Of a stretch of 64,000 bases of DNA, positions 47,160-60,020 are shown piece by piece (position 1 is the stretch's first letter; every line of letters starts with the position of its first letter). Location: NCBI GenBank assembly GCA_950295325.1, contig OX485806.1, forward strand, positions 12,402,001 to 12,466,000. The letters run 5' to 3'. A program made the translations under genes and the position numbers. The stretch is from Polytrichum commune (Eukaryota > Streptophyta > Polytrichopsida > Polytrichales > Polytrichaceae). The notes beneath the pieces were generated by a model, which did no database searches, was not told where the DNA came from, and saw only the letters and a program-made list of their open reading frames with translations.

Positions 47160-49030
47160 TTTGGGAGGAAGGTAGGTTGTGGATGAGTCTCTCAGCAATG
47201 GCGGGGTTAGGCAATGTGAGTGGACATTAAGGTTTGGTATGGATAAAAAAAAGGTCGGAAGAAGGAGAAGAGATGGGACCTTGTCTTAGGTTGTTGCTGA
47301 TAATGATTTCAGCAATTGTGACCAACAAACGATTATGCTGTCTTCGAAAATTAAAAAATCGAAGAAGTTGACTTCGATGGATCTCAGAGCATGCTTGCAA
47401 CCTCCGGAATGGATCGCTTAGCAAAAGCCTTCAACCCTGACAAAGTGACGACGAAGATTTACGCCTTTAAAGTGGGAAAATTGTGCTCGGATGGGAGGAC
47501 CGAAAGGCAATGCAAGAACAATGTCCAAAATTGTGCAATCTTCGCAGAGAAACTGTTCGAAACGGACTGCAATGGACCTCAGGGCTATTAAGCTGCAGGA
47601 TGGAGGTTTTGGCAAAAACCTTGAAAACCGAAAAATAAAGTGGCGACGAAGGTTTCCGCCTCCTTCAAAGCTATAACAATTGTCCTCTTGTGGCATCTTC
47701 CTCAGAACATTGCATTACGAATCCCACCACACTTGCCGCATGCATTCTATTCAGGATCCGCGAACGCATCACCCGATTAGATTACTTTCCTGCACATGTC
47801 AAATATTGTGCTTCAAACGTCGATATTCTGGAAAAATCACCAATAGAGATTGCAACAGGAGACATGCATAAGGAAGAGTGGTCTCGAAAAACTAAGATTC
47901 GCTGTCTGCACAACAAAATTTACTGCAGAACCTTGCAGCTGCCCGCGAACAGGATGAGACTGCGAAGCACAAAACACATACAACTCCAGCGAGGAAAGCA
48001 AAGCAGGAACTCTTCGCATCGAAGATCGTCCTTGCACAAGTATAATACATGTAGGCACATCGAATTAAGTAGCTCTGCTTCTTTCCTGTGCGTACATCAC
48101 CATTTGTGGCCGTTGGGCCGAGTTCTTTATTCCGCTTACAATGTCAGATATAATAGCAGAAACTTCACTCCAAGCCCACCTGAATGGACTTCCTACAAGC
48201 GCACATATCATGTATGCATTTCAGAAAGAAACAGATCAGCTTGGATCATCTGCACTTGTAGGAAGTCCATCTTACGCAAATTATATACAGACTGCTGCAA
48301 AGGTTGTCTTCTCGTGTGCAGAGGCGACCGAGCTGAATCGGAGGCGGATTTGAAGAATGCAAAGATGCAGGGTCGACATCGCTCGTTACATGCACGTGCA
48401 GGGGGGATGTCCGCACGGAATGCGAGACATGTAACGACATACACACGTACATACATACCTACAGAAAGCAAGAAAGAAAGAACGAGTTCCGCATGCAAGA
48501 GGTGCTCATGCACTGAGCTAACCAAGAAGGGGGAAACCTTAAAAGAAAAACAGTATGAAGAGGCCGGTGCGTCTTCTTGAAGAGCACCGTGATAGCGTAA
48601 CACTGCAATGATCTCACACGCAGCAACACACATCACGATCTACAAACTTCCAAAATTATAAGTGGCCATATAAAGGAGCGAATTCGAATTAAGCAGCATT
48701 TTCAGAGCCGTCAAACCACAGCGGGTAGGTATCCATGAAGATATAAGTCACATAAGTTCAACACAATCAGTAAGTTATCTCATCAACTTAATTTTCATCT
48801 CCTCCATACCGGTGGAATTCTTCATGAGCTCATGTCCCAACCAAAGAAAGCTCACAAACTAGGTAGCCAGCCAGCCCTAGCTCGCCAACCCAAGGGAGTC
48901 CCCAAGCAACTTACGACTCGATCATCTTCTTCGCCAAACCGGCACCAAAAGATTCAATGCAAATCGACCACCACTAATGCCGAACCCCTCCACCACATCT
49001 GTCGATCCATGATGAATTCCTTCAAACCCT
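47160..49030. other. Upstream region of the fucosyltransferase; no gene called
   Basis: Base composition is more balanced than in the flanks. A partial duplication is visible: the string TTAGCAAAAGCCTTCAACCC with GACGACGAAGATTTACGCC near 47417 resembles TTGGCAAAAACCTTGAAAAC with GCGACGAAGGTTTCCGCC near 47610. A 296-codon open frame at 47690-48580 has no family signal, begins at GTG and is rich in Arg, Ser, Cys and His, so I did not call it. A GAAA/GAAC-rich run is near 48465. Confidence 0.5.
48184..48270 (+). ncRNA. Candidate miRNA-like hairpin
   Basis: The arms 48184-48206 and 48248-48270 pair at 21 of 23 positions, with 16 unbroken pairs (ATGGACTTCCTACAAG with its inverse) and mismatches at 48200 and 48204. 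The loop is 41 nt. This geometry fits a small plant miRNA precursor, and an inverted duplication is the alternative. I do not recognise the arm sequence as a known miRNA, and expression is unknown. Confidence 0.35.
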
Positions 49031-49216
49031 CGGGAATAGTCTAGCCCCCATATCCCAATGTGCTAATTCTTCCTGCTCCCCGCACTTGCCTGTTTCCAGA
49101 AAAGAAAGGAAACCTTATGAGCTCGGGAACAGTCTAGCCCCCATCCCAATGTGCTAATTCTTCCTGCTCCCCGGACTTGCCTGTTTCCAGAAAAGAAGGA
49201 AACGTTATGAGCTGCA
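49031..49216 (+). repeat. Two tandem 93-bp units
   Basis: Both begin CGGGAA.AGTCTAGCCCCCAT and run through CCCAATGTGCTAATTCTTCC, TGCTCCCC.GACTTGCC and TGTTTCCAGAAAAG to TTATGAGCT. They differ at only a few positions, so the duplication is recent. Confidence 0.9.
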
Positions 49217-49878
49217 GTTGCAAGAGGAATGGCATGACTGGCGTTCAGTGATCATGGTGGTGGCGATGATCCTCATCATGGGGATTCCCCCGTCCTGTGT
49301 AAAACCGGGCGACGTGAGCTTTCTTTATTATTCATTTCCGCCATGAATCATCATGCCAAACCACTAGATCGTTGACCTGCTAAGGATGAGTTTCCATGTA
49401 GGCCACTCGCCCACCAGATTCTAGTGTGAATAATTAAGCACATACCCACCTACATGTAGAGGGACTCTCATGAGGCAGGGTTCGTATGTGCTAACTAGCT
49501 ACTCCCATTCTCTAAAATTTGGGTCCACTTATTAACCTCCTCCTCCATGTTGAAACCTCCTCCTTCTTTTAAAACCGGTCTTCAAAACCGTCAATGACCA
49601 GCTCTGTAATGGACGCATGGAAGTCTAGAGGTTTGTGTCCACGGCCCTTCACATTCTAACATACCACCAAAATGTGGTTGAATGCACTTAAGTACATGCG
49701 AACACCTCCGACCCATTATTTTCTAGAATCTAGTGGACGAGCGGCCAAATTTGTTAATTTATTTGTATTGCACAACTTAATGAGGTAGGATTCTTGGGTT
49801 TGGTGGGGAGGGATCTGAAGAGCTAAAGGATCCAACTACCACGACCTCAAGAATGTGTTTCCCGAGCAACCTCGATCG
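49217..49878. other. Intergenic, no gene seen
   Basis: No open frame or repeat family is recognised. The last ~80 bp (CCTCAAGAATGTGTTTCCCG AGCAACC) recur at 51180 as the left part of a dispersed repeat. Confidence 0.5.
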
Positions 49879-50095
49879 GTTGTAGGAATATTGCATGTAA
49901 ATACACCTAAATTAGCACGGACACTTTCTTTCTTTCTTTCTTTCTTTCCACTGCTTTTTGGGGCGTGTTCTACCCGATTTCCCAGTTGTAGGAGCATTGC
50001 ATGTAAATACACCTAAGTTACCACGGACACTTTCTTTCTTTCTTCCTTTCTTTCTCTCCCCCGCTTTTTGGGGCGTGTTCTACCCGATTTCCATT
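49879..50095 (+). repeat. Two tandem 106-bp units with a TTTC microsatellite; third copy at 51200
   Basis: GTTGTAGGAATATTGCATGT and AAATACACCTAA, a CACGGACACTTTCTTTC run, and GCTTTTTGGGGCGTGTTCTA CCCGATTTCC occur twice. A diverged single copy near 51160-51270 has GACCTTGAGAATGTGTTCCT, GGTTATAGGAACATTGCATG and AAGTTACCACGTAGACA, so this is part of a dispersed family. Confidence 0.8.
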
Positions 50096-53000
50096 GACAG
50101 TTTGAATTTTGGATGATGTGGAAATTTACTTTATGATACACAACCCTTAAAGGACCTTGGGGTGGTTAACTAAGATTCAAATTAACATGGATGAAAGGCT
50201 CGTCCATGATTGATGATGCATTTGAGTGTATTTTTTGCATAGTTGAGAGACGCACATTGCAAGACAAAGAGTTATTTTGAGGAAAGGAAACTCATAGAAT
50301 ATGATGAAAACCCCACATTATACATACTTTGAGAAGCAATATGGTCGAATATTCCGTCTAGATGTGTTTGTTTTGTGGAAAATAACAGAGTGTGCATGCA
50401 ACTAACACGTGTTGCAACAAGAGATGCAATTCACACCTGGGATCAGTTGCTATCATTTCTATCATAGGATCTGTGGATAGATGTGCACATATAGAATTTT
50501 CATCATGTCCAAAACTCAAATGTAAATCTAGGTTTTCTTCCAGTACAGTTGGTTTTTTAAAAGTTACTTTTATAATTCTTGCTATAATATGTATGCATGT
50601 TTCAATTAGAAAAATGCATACAATATATGGGATAATTTCAACTAGGGTCTCTTTTACATTTCTAGTTGAACATATCAATTAACAAACCTCCTTGGTACAC
50701 TTTGAGGCCTATGATGGGCCTCTTGGATCTTGTTGGGATAAGGGTGGACTAAGCACCACGAATTTAGGAACATGATCATGAATGACCTTTATTAGTCTTA
50801 GAACTTTTGCATGCAAGGTGAGTACATTGAAGTTACCATAAACACTTGTTTGTTTTTGGTTGCATGTTACCGATTTTTTTGATGTTTCGACTTCCGAACA
50901 TCAAGAGCATTCAATGGGTGATACCCAAATGCATAGGCATAACATTGTTCAATTGCGTGCATCATGTAAAATGCACCCATGAAGAACTTGGGGTTTATTC
51001 TCAAATTATTCCTTCAATGCCGTATGGATGCACGTGCAAATTCAACACTAAATTCGCGGAGCGGCAATTCCAAATTGTGTCGCACTTAGTTTGTTGTTTG
51101 GAGGCTACTCTCTACCTCCCGGAATGGAAAGAAATCATAAGCCTATTTCCAAATGATGCTATGGAATCCAACCCACTATGACCTTGAGAATGTGTTCCTA
51201 AGCAACCACGGTAGGTTATAGGAACATTGCATGTATAATGGATACACGTAAGTTACCACGTAGACATTTTTTTCCGTTTGTATGTTCTACATTCTACAAG
51301 CAAGCATGAGAGATTTTGGGTTAGATAGTTCTTTGTCAAGTTGAACCCTTTGCAAATGGCTCCCTTCACTAGATAAGACACATCATATGTATCAAGTTGC
51401 GGCCTAAGCCACACCCTCTACACGGCCAACAAACGTGCATCTTGACCCCTAACTTTGCACGTCCAATTTCCCTCAAATATGTCAAAAAAATGTGACCTCA
51501 ATTTCAACAACCGTACTTGAAAATCTAAAGTGTTCTTGACAAATCCAACCGTATAGATGTTTTGCAAGTTTGGGGTGACTACTCACAGTCCAAAATTTAA
51601 GCATTGAAGTTATGTTATGTAGGAGATTATAATATGAATGTCAATAGTGGTCTTGAGGGCAGCAATTTATAAATTCAATTGGGGTTGGTTTTTTGATTGA
51701 ACCTCCACTCAACTCATCTCTAAATGACAAAATGTTTTTCAAAAGAGGGGAAATATACCTACTCAAATCAACTCACAAATCTTGAAACCGTGATTTTGTG
51801 ATTTTTGGGGTTGCTTTGCAAGTAGAGGGAGCAATGCCACAACTACACACCTTCGACATGGATTGACACCCAACAACACATGGCTGGCTAAAATTCCAAT
51901 GATGGATGTTTAGGGTATGATGCGTTTGAGTGTCATGCAATTTTTTTCATATCAATTGGACATCATTTGCACATGTGGATCAACAAATAACATGTTTAGG
52001 ATATGTTGCCCCTAAACCGTAGAGGTGACAAATGTCAAGCAAGCATTCGTAGAGCGGTTCCGTTATAAACCAATTGAGAGCACACTCCCATATCTAAATC
52101 AATTCAAAAATAATTTTCTATGTTGAATCGAAATCATTTATGTGGCATGACATAGCAAAGTTGAACATGAACAAAAGGAGTAGTTGAAACAATCCAACCA
52201 TCCGAACTGGTGTCGAAGGGGTCAAAGCAAATTGGTCATGACCTTATTATGGCTACATAAGACATTAGGGGTTTAAGAAGAAGAAGAAGAAGAATGAGGC
52301 CAGGGGGGCTTCCACATTGGTCGAGGATAACAATTTCATACCATCGCATCCTCCATTCACGAAAGTGTACCCCCCTTACTAGATGAGTTTTAAGGTGTAT
52401 TTGCTTATGTTTATGCATTTGGATGAAGTTGGCACATATGCAACATTTGCAACACATTGACTTAAAGGTTAGTATGTGTGCATGAAAGCATGTTGGAGCA
52501 TGTGGAAACGAATTAGAAGTGTGGAGGTGGAACTTTAATCTCATAAAAGATTTCATGAACATGTTCATGTACTACTAAATGCATAATATGTATAGCTACT
52601 AAAATACATATAATCTCATGAATAATACCTCCAACTTTGGTTATTCTTGGAACAATTTTCGAACTAGGAGTATCACTTTTGCATTCTCAAAAAAAACTGC
52701 AAAGTAACTATGGGTTTCATGCCAATTTGGTGGAAGTTTATGTTGTGCCTTTTGTGAAGATCATGTGCATGTTGCCTTTGTGTGTGTGCAATGACAAGTA
52801 GGTGGCAACTAGGCCCCAATGAGAATTGAAATGCTAGCTAAGGAATATGTTGCCCATGGGAAGCCACGAAAGAAAGAAGCCCGATGGAGATAGTTCAACA
52901 ATCAAAACCCTACCCGTTGCATATTTACCCACTTTTCATGTGAATGTTGCCCCAACATTGGTGCTTATAATCGGAGGGGTCCATGGGATGAGTTTGTTTT

Positions 53001-54754
53001 TGCACAAATGATCAAACTTTCATACCAAATGTTGCTTGCAACAACACACCCCGCCATGGTTAGCAAACAATGAGTCATATGTTTTCAATGTATGTCATGT
53101 GTAGGAGAAATTGTGAGTTCAACACACTAATTGAGTTCTCTACTTCCACACAAAAAATTCCCATACAAAAAAAAAAATACTAACTTTGAATTTTGTGAAG
53201 GAAAAAATCATAAACATTTGGAAAACACATTGATCTACAGAGCCAAGCAATTTATGTTCAAAAAATCAAGAATATATACATTTTTAGAAGATGTTGCAAG
53301 TAATGTACAAGTAGATATATTGAACATGTAATTGTCTAAAATTTGTCTAAAACATGCTAAAATTACATCTAACTGATTTTTCCTACAAATTTTTGCAATG
53401 ATGCCCTCAATTTTATAGTGAATTCAAAGAATATGAAGAAAAAAATCAATAAACAAATAACCAACTTCAAACTATATTAGGTCATGAAATCTATGTCCAA
53501 AACCAATTTAAATCATTATTTTTTTAACAATACTTTTAATGATAGAGATTTGAACATCTCATCTTGATGTTCTATATTTGAGTATCTAACACAACAATAA
53601 AGGGCACCACGGAAAGAAAAAAAATCCAATCTAAACAACACTTTGCTACTACTTTTAAGCGTTTGACCAAAACATGTATGGAGCATTTTTTATTGACCGG
53701 AGCATTTTTTCTGTACACTTGACCGTGCTTGCTCCCATGTGTTACATCCATAAAAGTGAAGACTTCATTAATCATGCATGGAAATCACATTACAACATCC
53801 AAAGTATGAATCCTCTTTTTAAGCAATCACCACCCCACAATACCCACAAGGTGGACACCTTAAATCTCTCGTATTGATTCTTGGAGCATGAAGTAAAGTC
53901 AACATTTGATGTAAATAGTGATGAATCCCCTATGAATGTGATTGTACAATTCCTTCTCATTATTCAAAGGCAACCAATTGGAATCCTCCTCAAAGGTCAA
54001 CAAAATATTTATTAACCCTAATGCTTAAATAAATTATTGGGGTGCATGGTACTAAGCACATACGGATATACTTGAGTGCACAAAAGGGGTATTCATGGAA
54101 ACTTGTTGTACTACGTGCACATATCCTATATAAACTATAACTTGTAGTTATGTACATGTACATAGAACCTTACCAAGAGCACATTTGTCGTTATATGGTA
54201 GTGTCACTAGACTCTATAGGATGCGCAGACATCGTTGGGTGGAGTATATACATGATCCAATTGACTTGATGGACATCAAACATAGAGATTGGCTTATGTT
54301 AGCATCAAAAGGGAACCATTAAGAAGTGGACATATAATATTTCCGATCATTTGATGATAGACTTAGAAACAATAATTTCATTAGCTTCTTATGACATACA
54401 TTGTAGGCTTAGATTCTTATGAGTTGCATTTGCGGGATGAAAATTTCTTCAACGACTTCATTGTAAAATTCTAGGGTTTTGCAATATAGATATGATAGTA
54501 GGTTGATTGTTATACAAAATGTATAATTATAGACTTACATTAATGACTATATGTGAATGTAAATTTTTATGTATACATGTTGTCACTTGTATTTTCTAAT
54601 CACTGCAACCATATATGTATTGCTTAATTTCACAAAAACAAAACTTGTAGTATATAGGGTTGGGGGGGGTGTGTTTAAGGTATTTTGCGAACACACATGA
54701 TTTTTGGTTTTGATGTATGATGCACCCCCTAGGAAACAAACACTTATATTTTAG
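50096..54754. other. Gene-poor AT-rich intergenic DNA
   Basis: No gene is seen in about 4.6 kb. The longest open frames (106-111 codons at 50358-50678, 50846-51181 and 52236-52568) show no family features. An (AAG)n run lies at 52275-52294. The dispersed repeat copy at 51160-51270 is described with the units at 49879. Confidence 0.55.
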
Positions 54755-54870
54755 TGGTGTGTGGTTAGGTGTGGACTTAAGAACAAACACCAAAATGACT
54801 TACATGTTTTAAATGAAATTAATCCATGTGCATATTAAGCATTCTAGGCTCAATAGTCAACATAAGAGAG
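54755..54870 (+). repeat. Interspersed repeat D, copy 6 (left part only)
   Basis: It begins GTGTGTGGTTAGGTGTGGAC, then TTAAGAACAAACACCAAAAT, and goes to CATTCTAGGCTCAATAGTCA before homology is lost. Confidence 0.75.
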
Positions 54871-56015
54871 AGAGCTGACTTTTCAATGCTTTATGCAAAG
54901 CTTGAACTTCCTCTTTTCAGAGGCTTAATCCTTCAACATCTTCCTCACTGCTTTGCAAGGGTGGGTGGGTGGGAACCCTCTTACCACTCAGTCTTTCAAA
55001 CCATACCTTTCCTATACAGTACCTTAATGCTAACAATGCATAATGCATAGTGTTTGTATCCATGTCTAATTGTATGTAATCAACATAAACATGCTATTTC
55101 ATGTCATACTGTGCCTCATAAGTATTTGTATTATACTTAGGGTTTCAGTATTCATATATTGTTCATATGTACTGATAACAAATTGTGGCTGACTATTCCA
55201 TACCTTGGTAGATTTAATCACCTATCCTCATGCCTTGCTCCAACATATAAGTAACCTACCTACTATACATATGGAATACATACCAGGGTATATGCCTAGT
55301 AGTCTTAGCCAAAAGAAATGCATAATATGTCATAGTCACAATACATCATTGTATTGAGAGTGTGAAGGGTCTGCCTCACCTGTGCCCATGCAACCAACCA
55401 ACAAATAATTGAGGATTAGTTACGTACACGAGGTAAATAGCAGCAAAACCCAGTTGTTATCCATGTCGCACACATAAAACTTACATCAAATGCATAATAG
55501 TACTTCAAATGGTAACACTCATTACACAATGTCAAATGGGTGTTCAAACCTGTTCCTTAGCCATGAGTGTATCACCACAAGTAGAATACTCCGCTTGGTG
55601 AATAGCTCTAGTATCCTCTCCTTAACACACGTATCTAGTATCCCAGTAAGTGTGTGCTAAGTTACCGCACCAAGCTCTTGTGTGAATGGTAAAAAAGAGC
55701 CTCCTTTAGGGTTTGAGGGTTTATATTGAAGATCTTACCCGTGGTAAGTTCTGCCAACCCTAAGTTCACCATGGGTTAAAAACGTGCTTCACGTCCTTAG
55801 CCCTGGTTACTTTGTTCCATTCATCCATACTCATGAAAACTTAATTCACATGGTAATTACATTTGCTTTCCATGTGTATATAAGATATATTTCATGACTC
55901 ATCGTCCTTCTTTATTATTATTATATTTATAACAAAAAATGAAGTATTTGCAAGGTGTATAAAATGAGGGTTCATGGTCCTAGAGCTAACACTTGGTTTA
56001 AATCAAGAACTAGAA

Positions 56016-56039
<24 letters not shown>
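54871..56039. other. Intergenic, no gene seen
   Basis: No gene or family recognised. It ends in a (GA)n run at 56018-56046, which interrupts repeat D. Confidence 0.5.
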
Positions 56040-56049
<10 letters not shown>

Positions 56050-56165
56050 TCAATTTGATAATGAATAAGATACTCGTATGAGCTTCACAAATGGTTATAG
56101 GCACAAATTGGATTTGCTTACCATCTTGCACTAATTTTGTTTTTCATATCCTAGAAGAAGTGAGT
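56040..56165 (+). repeat. Interspersed repeat D, copy 7 (right part only)
   Basis: It starts at ATCTTCAATTTGATAATGAA and runs to CATATCCTAGAAGAAGTGAG, followed by a (GAA)n run at 56166-56188. The left half is missing or replaced by the GA run. Confidence 0.75.
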
Positions 56166-57749
56166 GAAGAAGAAGAAGAAGAAGAAGAATACTCACTTAC
56201 CGTATACGTGTTGATGCTACCCACATGCATTGTTCTTGAACATGTTGCTTGATGCTTGTGATAACACCCCCCCCCCCGATGTGGCTCTCTTTCTATATGG
56301 GAGAACGTAGGATGTAAGCTTGAATTCCGGGCCAAGAATTTCATAAATTATTCCTAGATAATAAATTGTACCGAACAACTACAAGCACATACAACATGCA
56401 CTCTTGGTACGCATCAACATGTAGGGTTGCGCCCAACATCTAGTATGTGTCATATCATGAACTATATGCAATATGTGATGTAGTTAATGTTGATGTTAGG
56501 TCCAATTACCGAACCACTCTTGTAAATTGAAAAAATACTCAACCTAAGTATTATGTACTTTGCAAGGGTGGCCCAACATAAGACGAGCACAATTCTGCTA
56601 AAATGTCCAAAATTACCGACACTAAATAAGCAACACCCTAGTGTTGAGTAATGTTATGATAATAGTGCAACATAAGCATGATACAAGTATACCAAGTAAA
56701 CAATTTTTATTTAGAAAATACAAAAACAAACGTACAAACATGGTATGACAACCCAAAAATTGCCATAAATGCTTGGTGAGAGGAGTGGAAGAGTAAGCAA
56801 CATGTCCTTTCTTCATGGGGCATCATACAAAAAAGGTTTGGTCAAGTTGTTGATTAAGTGGTGAAGACATGGCATGTGGCCAATTGCCTTGCTAGAGATC
56901 AATCGCACATGCCATGGGAAGGCAATACATGTGTAGTTATCATAAAGGCAATAGAGAGAGTTGTGATGGTGGACTTAATTTCATGTAACTAAAACTAAGT
57001 GCCCATTAAGATGTGTGAGAAAGTTTCATTACATCCACCCATTTCTCTTCAATGCAGCTCTATGACGGATTGCTTGCTATGATTGACAAGAAAACGAGTT
57101 AAAGGTAAAAGCGTCTATCTATTTGGGACGCTTTGAGCGATACACTCCCTTACCTAATTGGGATATATTATTCCAATATTTAATTTTGATTAGCAATTAT
57201 GCTCCGAGCATGACTACATTGAGGTTACATGAATCCATGCACATTTAATTTCGAGTTCCATAGGCCCTCCAAAGTGGACAATGTTGATTGTCAACTTTTT
57301 GTTTGTTTTGACCAACGAGTTGTGTTTTGATATTTAATATTCATGTTGAAATATGTAAGAAACATTATTTAGCACCGAGGTATTTTAACCCTCGTGTCGG
57401 GAACTTTGTAACGATCATTGGTCCCTTATACTAGGCCATTAATGCAAAGTGAACATACATGTGGAGAAAGTACTAGTTCGACAACTGGATTGGAGACATG
57501 TTTATATATATATGTATATATATTTATATAATGAAGGCTTGGCGACCTGCCATTATGTCGTGTGGGGTCTGCCATAGGCACGGCCAAACATTGCTAGCCA
57601 ATTTCAAATGGAACAAACTTACACAATTCATAACCTAAGTAGGCTCCTCCACATACAATAGGAACAAAACCAAACACAATAGCATGTGCAAAGTTATGCA
57701 GTTGCCCACTTTGAGGGGGGGGGGAGAGAGGGGCTAGCAAAATTGAGGT
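56166..57749. other. Intergenic, no gene seen
   Basis: It holds a (GAA)n run, a C-run at 56266-56277 and a TATATA run at 57502-57526. No coding or family signal. Confidence 0.5.
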
Positions 57750-58077
57750 CACTGCACTAAATAGGATATGTAGTGTTTGATACAATGAATACGAACGCAT
57801 ACACTAAATATAAATAACCCTATGAAAGTAAGTAACATTAAATATAAACTCAAACACTAAACATCAACAATGGTAATACATGGAAGTTACATGTTTGAAT
57901 TTAGTGCAGGTAAGGATATGAAAAAACAAATCACAATGATAAAAGGAGAATTCCAAAACATCTTTTAGCATATCTTCCAACAGTAATTATCAAAAATTTG
58001 AAAATTAGTGTTGAGCAAGGTAGGGTGGTAACAACATTAAATATATTCAAACACTAAATATCATATTTAGTGTAGTG
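57750..58077 (-). mobile_element. Non-autonomous CACTA-like element, copy 2
   Basis: Its ends are CACTGCACTAAATAGGAT and ATCATATTTAGTGTAGTG, a diverged inverted repeat. The internal sequence is the inverse of 5645-5937 for about 290 bp. There is no transposase. Confidence 0.75.
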
Positions 58078-58439
58078 GAATTGGACGCTTGTACCTCATG
58101 ACACAAATCATGTGGGCTCAACCTTATAACCAAACAACATGCATCATGTTGGGAATAGTTAAAAGTGACACATAATTGACTTTGATCTTCGTAACTTGAT
58201 GAACTAATTTAGACTGGCCCTCTAGGATGGGTCTAGGTTTGACAAAGTATAATGTATAGGAGATTGTAGTCCTAGTGAATCATAATTATAAATATTAAAT
58301 ATTAAATAATTATTATCCAAAATTTTCATGACTCCCCTCAACGAGCAAGTAAGTCATATCCAACGAAAAACTCATACAAAGTTGCCACCTCATGTAGATG
58401 TGCTTAATTTGGTTACTTATCTCACTCAACCACCTATAT

Positions 58440-58720
58440 TGGAGTGGTATGTGATTAGGTGTGGCTTTAAGAACAAAGATGAAAAAGAGATTGGACAATG
58501 TGTTCAAAACTTGATAACTACTCTATATTCAATAGTGAACATATTCGGGGGAAACTTATATGACCATTTAAAGAACACACGATTTTTCACTTTGATAATG
58601 AATAAGACATTCTTTGGAGCTCTAAAAATCACGAGGAAATCGACGACATCCTTGATTTGGATGTGCTAACCATCTTGCATTAATTGCACGTTTCATATCC
58701 TAGTGGAAGAGTGGACTAGC
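58440..58720 (+). repeat. Interspersed repeat D, copy 8
   Basis: It begins GGAGTGGTATGTGATTAGGT, then GTGGCTTTAAGAACAAAGAT, contains GAGATTGGACAATGTGTTCA and CTTTGATAATGAATAAGACA, and ends at CATATCCTAGTGGAAGAGTG. Nearly full length. Confidence 0.8.
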
Positions 58721-59114
58721 AAAAACCGTTCAAGATCCATCCACCTTAGAAGATATGGACCACTTCAATGGCATGCAACTGCTTAGCAAGTTGGGTAATG
58801 GTATGGTGCAATTAAACCCATATTGAAACCAAGGTAGGCCAACACACATGTTGCAAATTGTTGTAAAAATGCAACCTACATTTTACCCCAACACCGTAAC
58901 ATATTGCATATATGTTTTACTTAGTGATAAAAAACATACATATTTACCTCAAAGTTTTACTAATATCTTCAAACCTTGTTTTTTTTTTAAGTGTTGTGGG
59001 ACACGTCCTCTAAGGACCACTCGGGATGTGGAAGCCTAGGACGTTGGCGGATATTTATGGATGCCATTATGGTGATTTTAGGGTTCATTAATGAAGGGGC
59101 CGCCATGGCACTTA
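58721..59114. other. Intergenic, no gene seen
   Basis: No gene is seen. A T-run lies at 58980-58989. The TTA at 59112-59114 is the left target duplication of the next element. Confidence 0.5.
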
Positions 59115-59613
59115 TGGCCACTTGACACACGAGACTGAAAGCCCTTGACCATTCCACTTCAAGCACTCTCGTTGATGGAAAAGGCCGAGCTGGTCCAAGT
59201 TTGCTTCACACTACACTTGAGGAATCAATGGAGTATGTGAATGCAAGATGGATGTAAAGTCTACATGGATTCCTACATGGTATCAAATGGATCATGTTTC
59301 ATGATCAATTGGATTATTTTCAAAAACTATCTTTTGGAGGTAGGCCTAACACAAAACCAGGAGACCATGGCACTCTGAATGCTCACAATCGTTGATTTAG
59401 TATATTTTATCATGTGTGAGGACTTGCATGAATAAAAATTCATTGAAATAGCATTGGGTTAAGGGCCCGATTGCATATGGCTTCACACTACACATATGGA
59501 TCCATGACCACACTACATGATTTTGGAGGTGTGTTGGGACGGCCTTTGGACACTTTCTTTTGGGCTCTCACAATTTCATGATCATGGCTCTTGGCTCGTG
59601 TGTGAAGTGGCCC
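59115..59613 (+). mobile_element. PIF/Harbinger-type MITE, second copy (499 bp)
   Basis: It is colinear with 25411-25909 over its full length, with the same 499-bp size and ends (GGCCACTTGACACACGAG and TCGTGTGTGAAGTGGCCC). TTA flanks both sides (59112-59114, 59614-59616). The first base is T where the family has G. Confidence 0.85.
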
Positions 59614-60020
59614 TTAAGTGCCTTGTGGAATTTGGTGTGCACCCATGAATTAGGGGGTACCTTGCTCGGTGCTCGCTCTATATGGGGGGAGGGCTCAACC
59701 TCAATGCTTGACTTTGGCCCAAGCCTAACTTAGTGACATATAACATATAGCATATAGTGACATAAAATACCATATGACACTCCATATCATATCTAGTGTA
59801 TTGTTCTCCCTCTTTAGTATGACACGTTTGGGAAACACAAAAAATGTCGTATTTTAGAGGTGTCGTCTTCTCGTGAATATGACAAATGGCGTAAAATTGT
59901 CGTACTATCGAGGGAATAAAAAAAACATAAGCAATTTGAGCTTAAAAATATATACAATAAGTTTCAGCAATATAGATTGTATGCAATAATAACTTATAAC
60001 TCCAAATGAATACAAATATT
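59614..60020. other. Intergenic; possible flank of the transposase relic
   Basis: It contains TATGACACGTTTGGGAAACA and TGTCGTATTTTAGAGGTGTC. A related string, TGTCGTAATATGGAGGGTGT, lies at about 61440 on the other side of the transposase, in the same direction. These may be subterminal repeats of that element, but I could not define its ends. Confidence 0.4.

Noticed and set aside
47160-47198. Longer N-terminus for the fucosyltransferase
   Set aside because: The frame is open but offers only a TTG start. The ATG at 47159 gives the expected short basic tail before the membrane segment.
47690-48580. Open frame of 296 codons on the plus strand
   Set aside because: It starts at GTG, has no domain, is rich in Arg/Ser/Cys/His as expected from a random frame, and overlaps open frames on both strands. 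A second frame (48141-48353) looks more protein-like but is also unsupported.
50846-51181. 111-codon open frame
   Set aside because: No family signal; composition is like a chance frame. Its end runs into the dispersed repeat at 51160.
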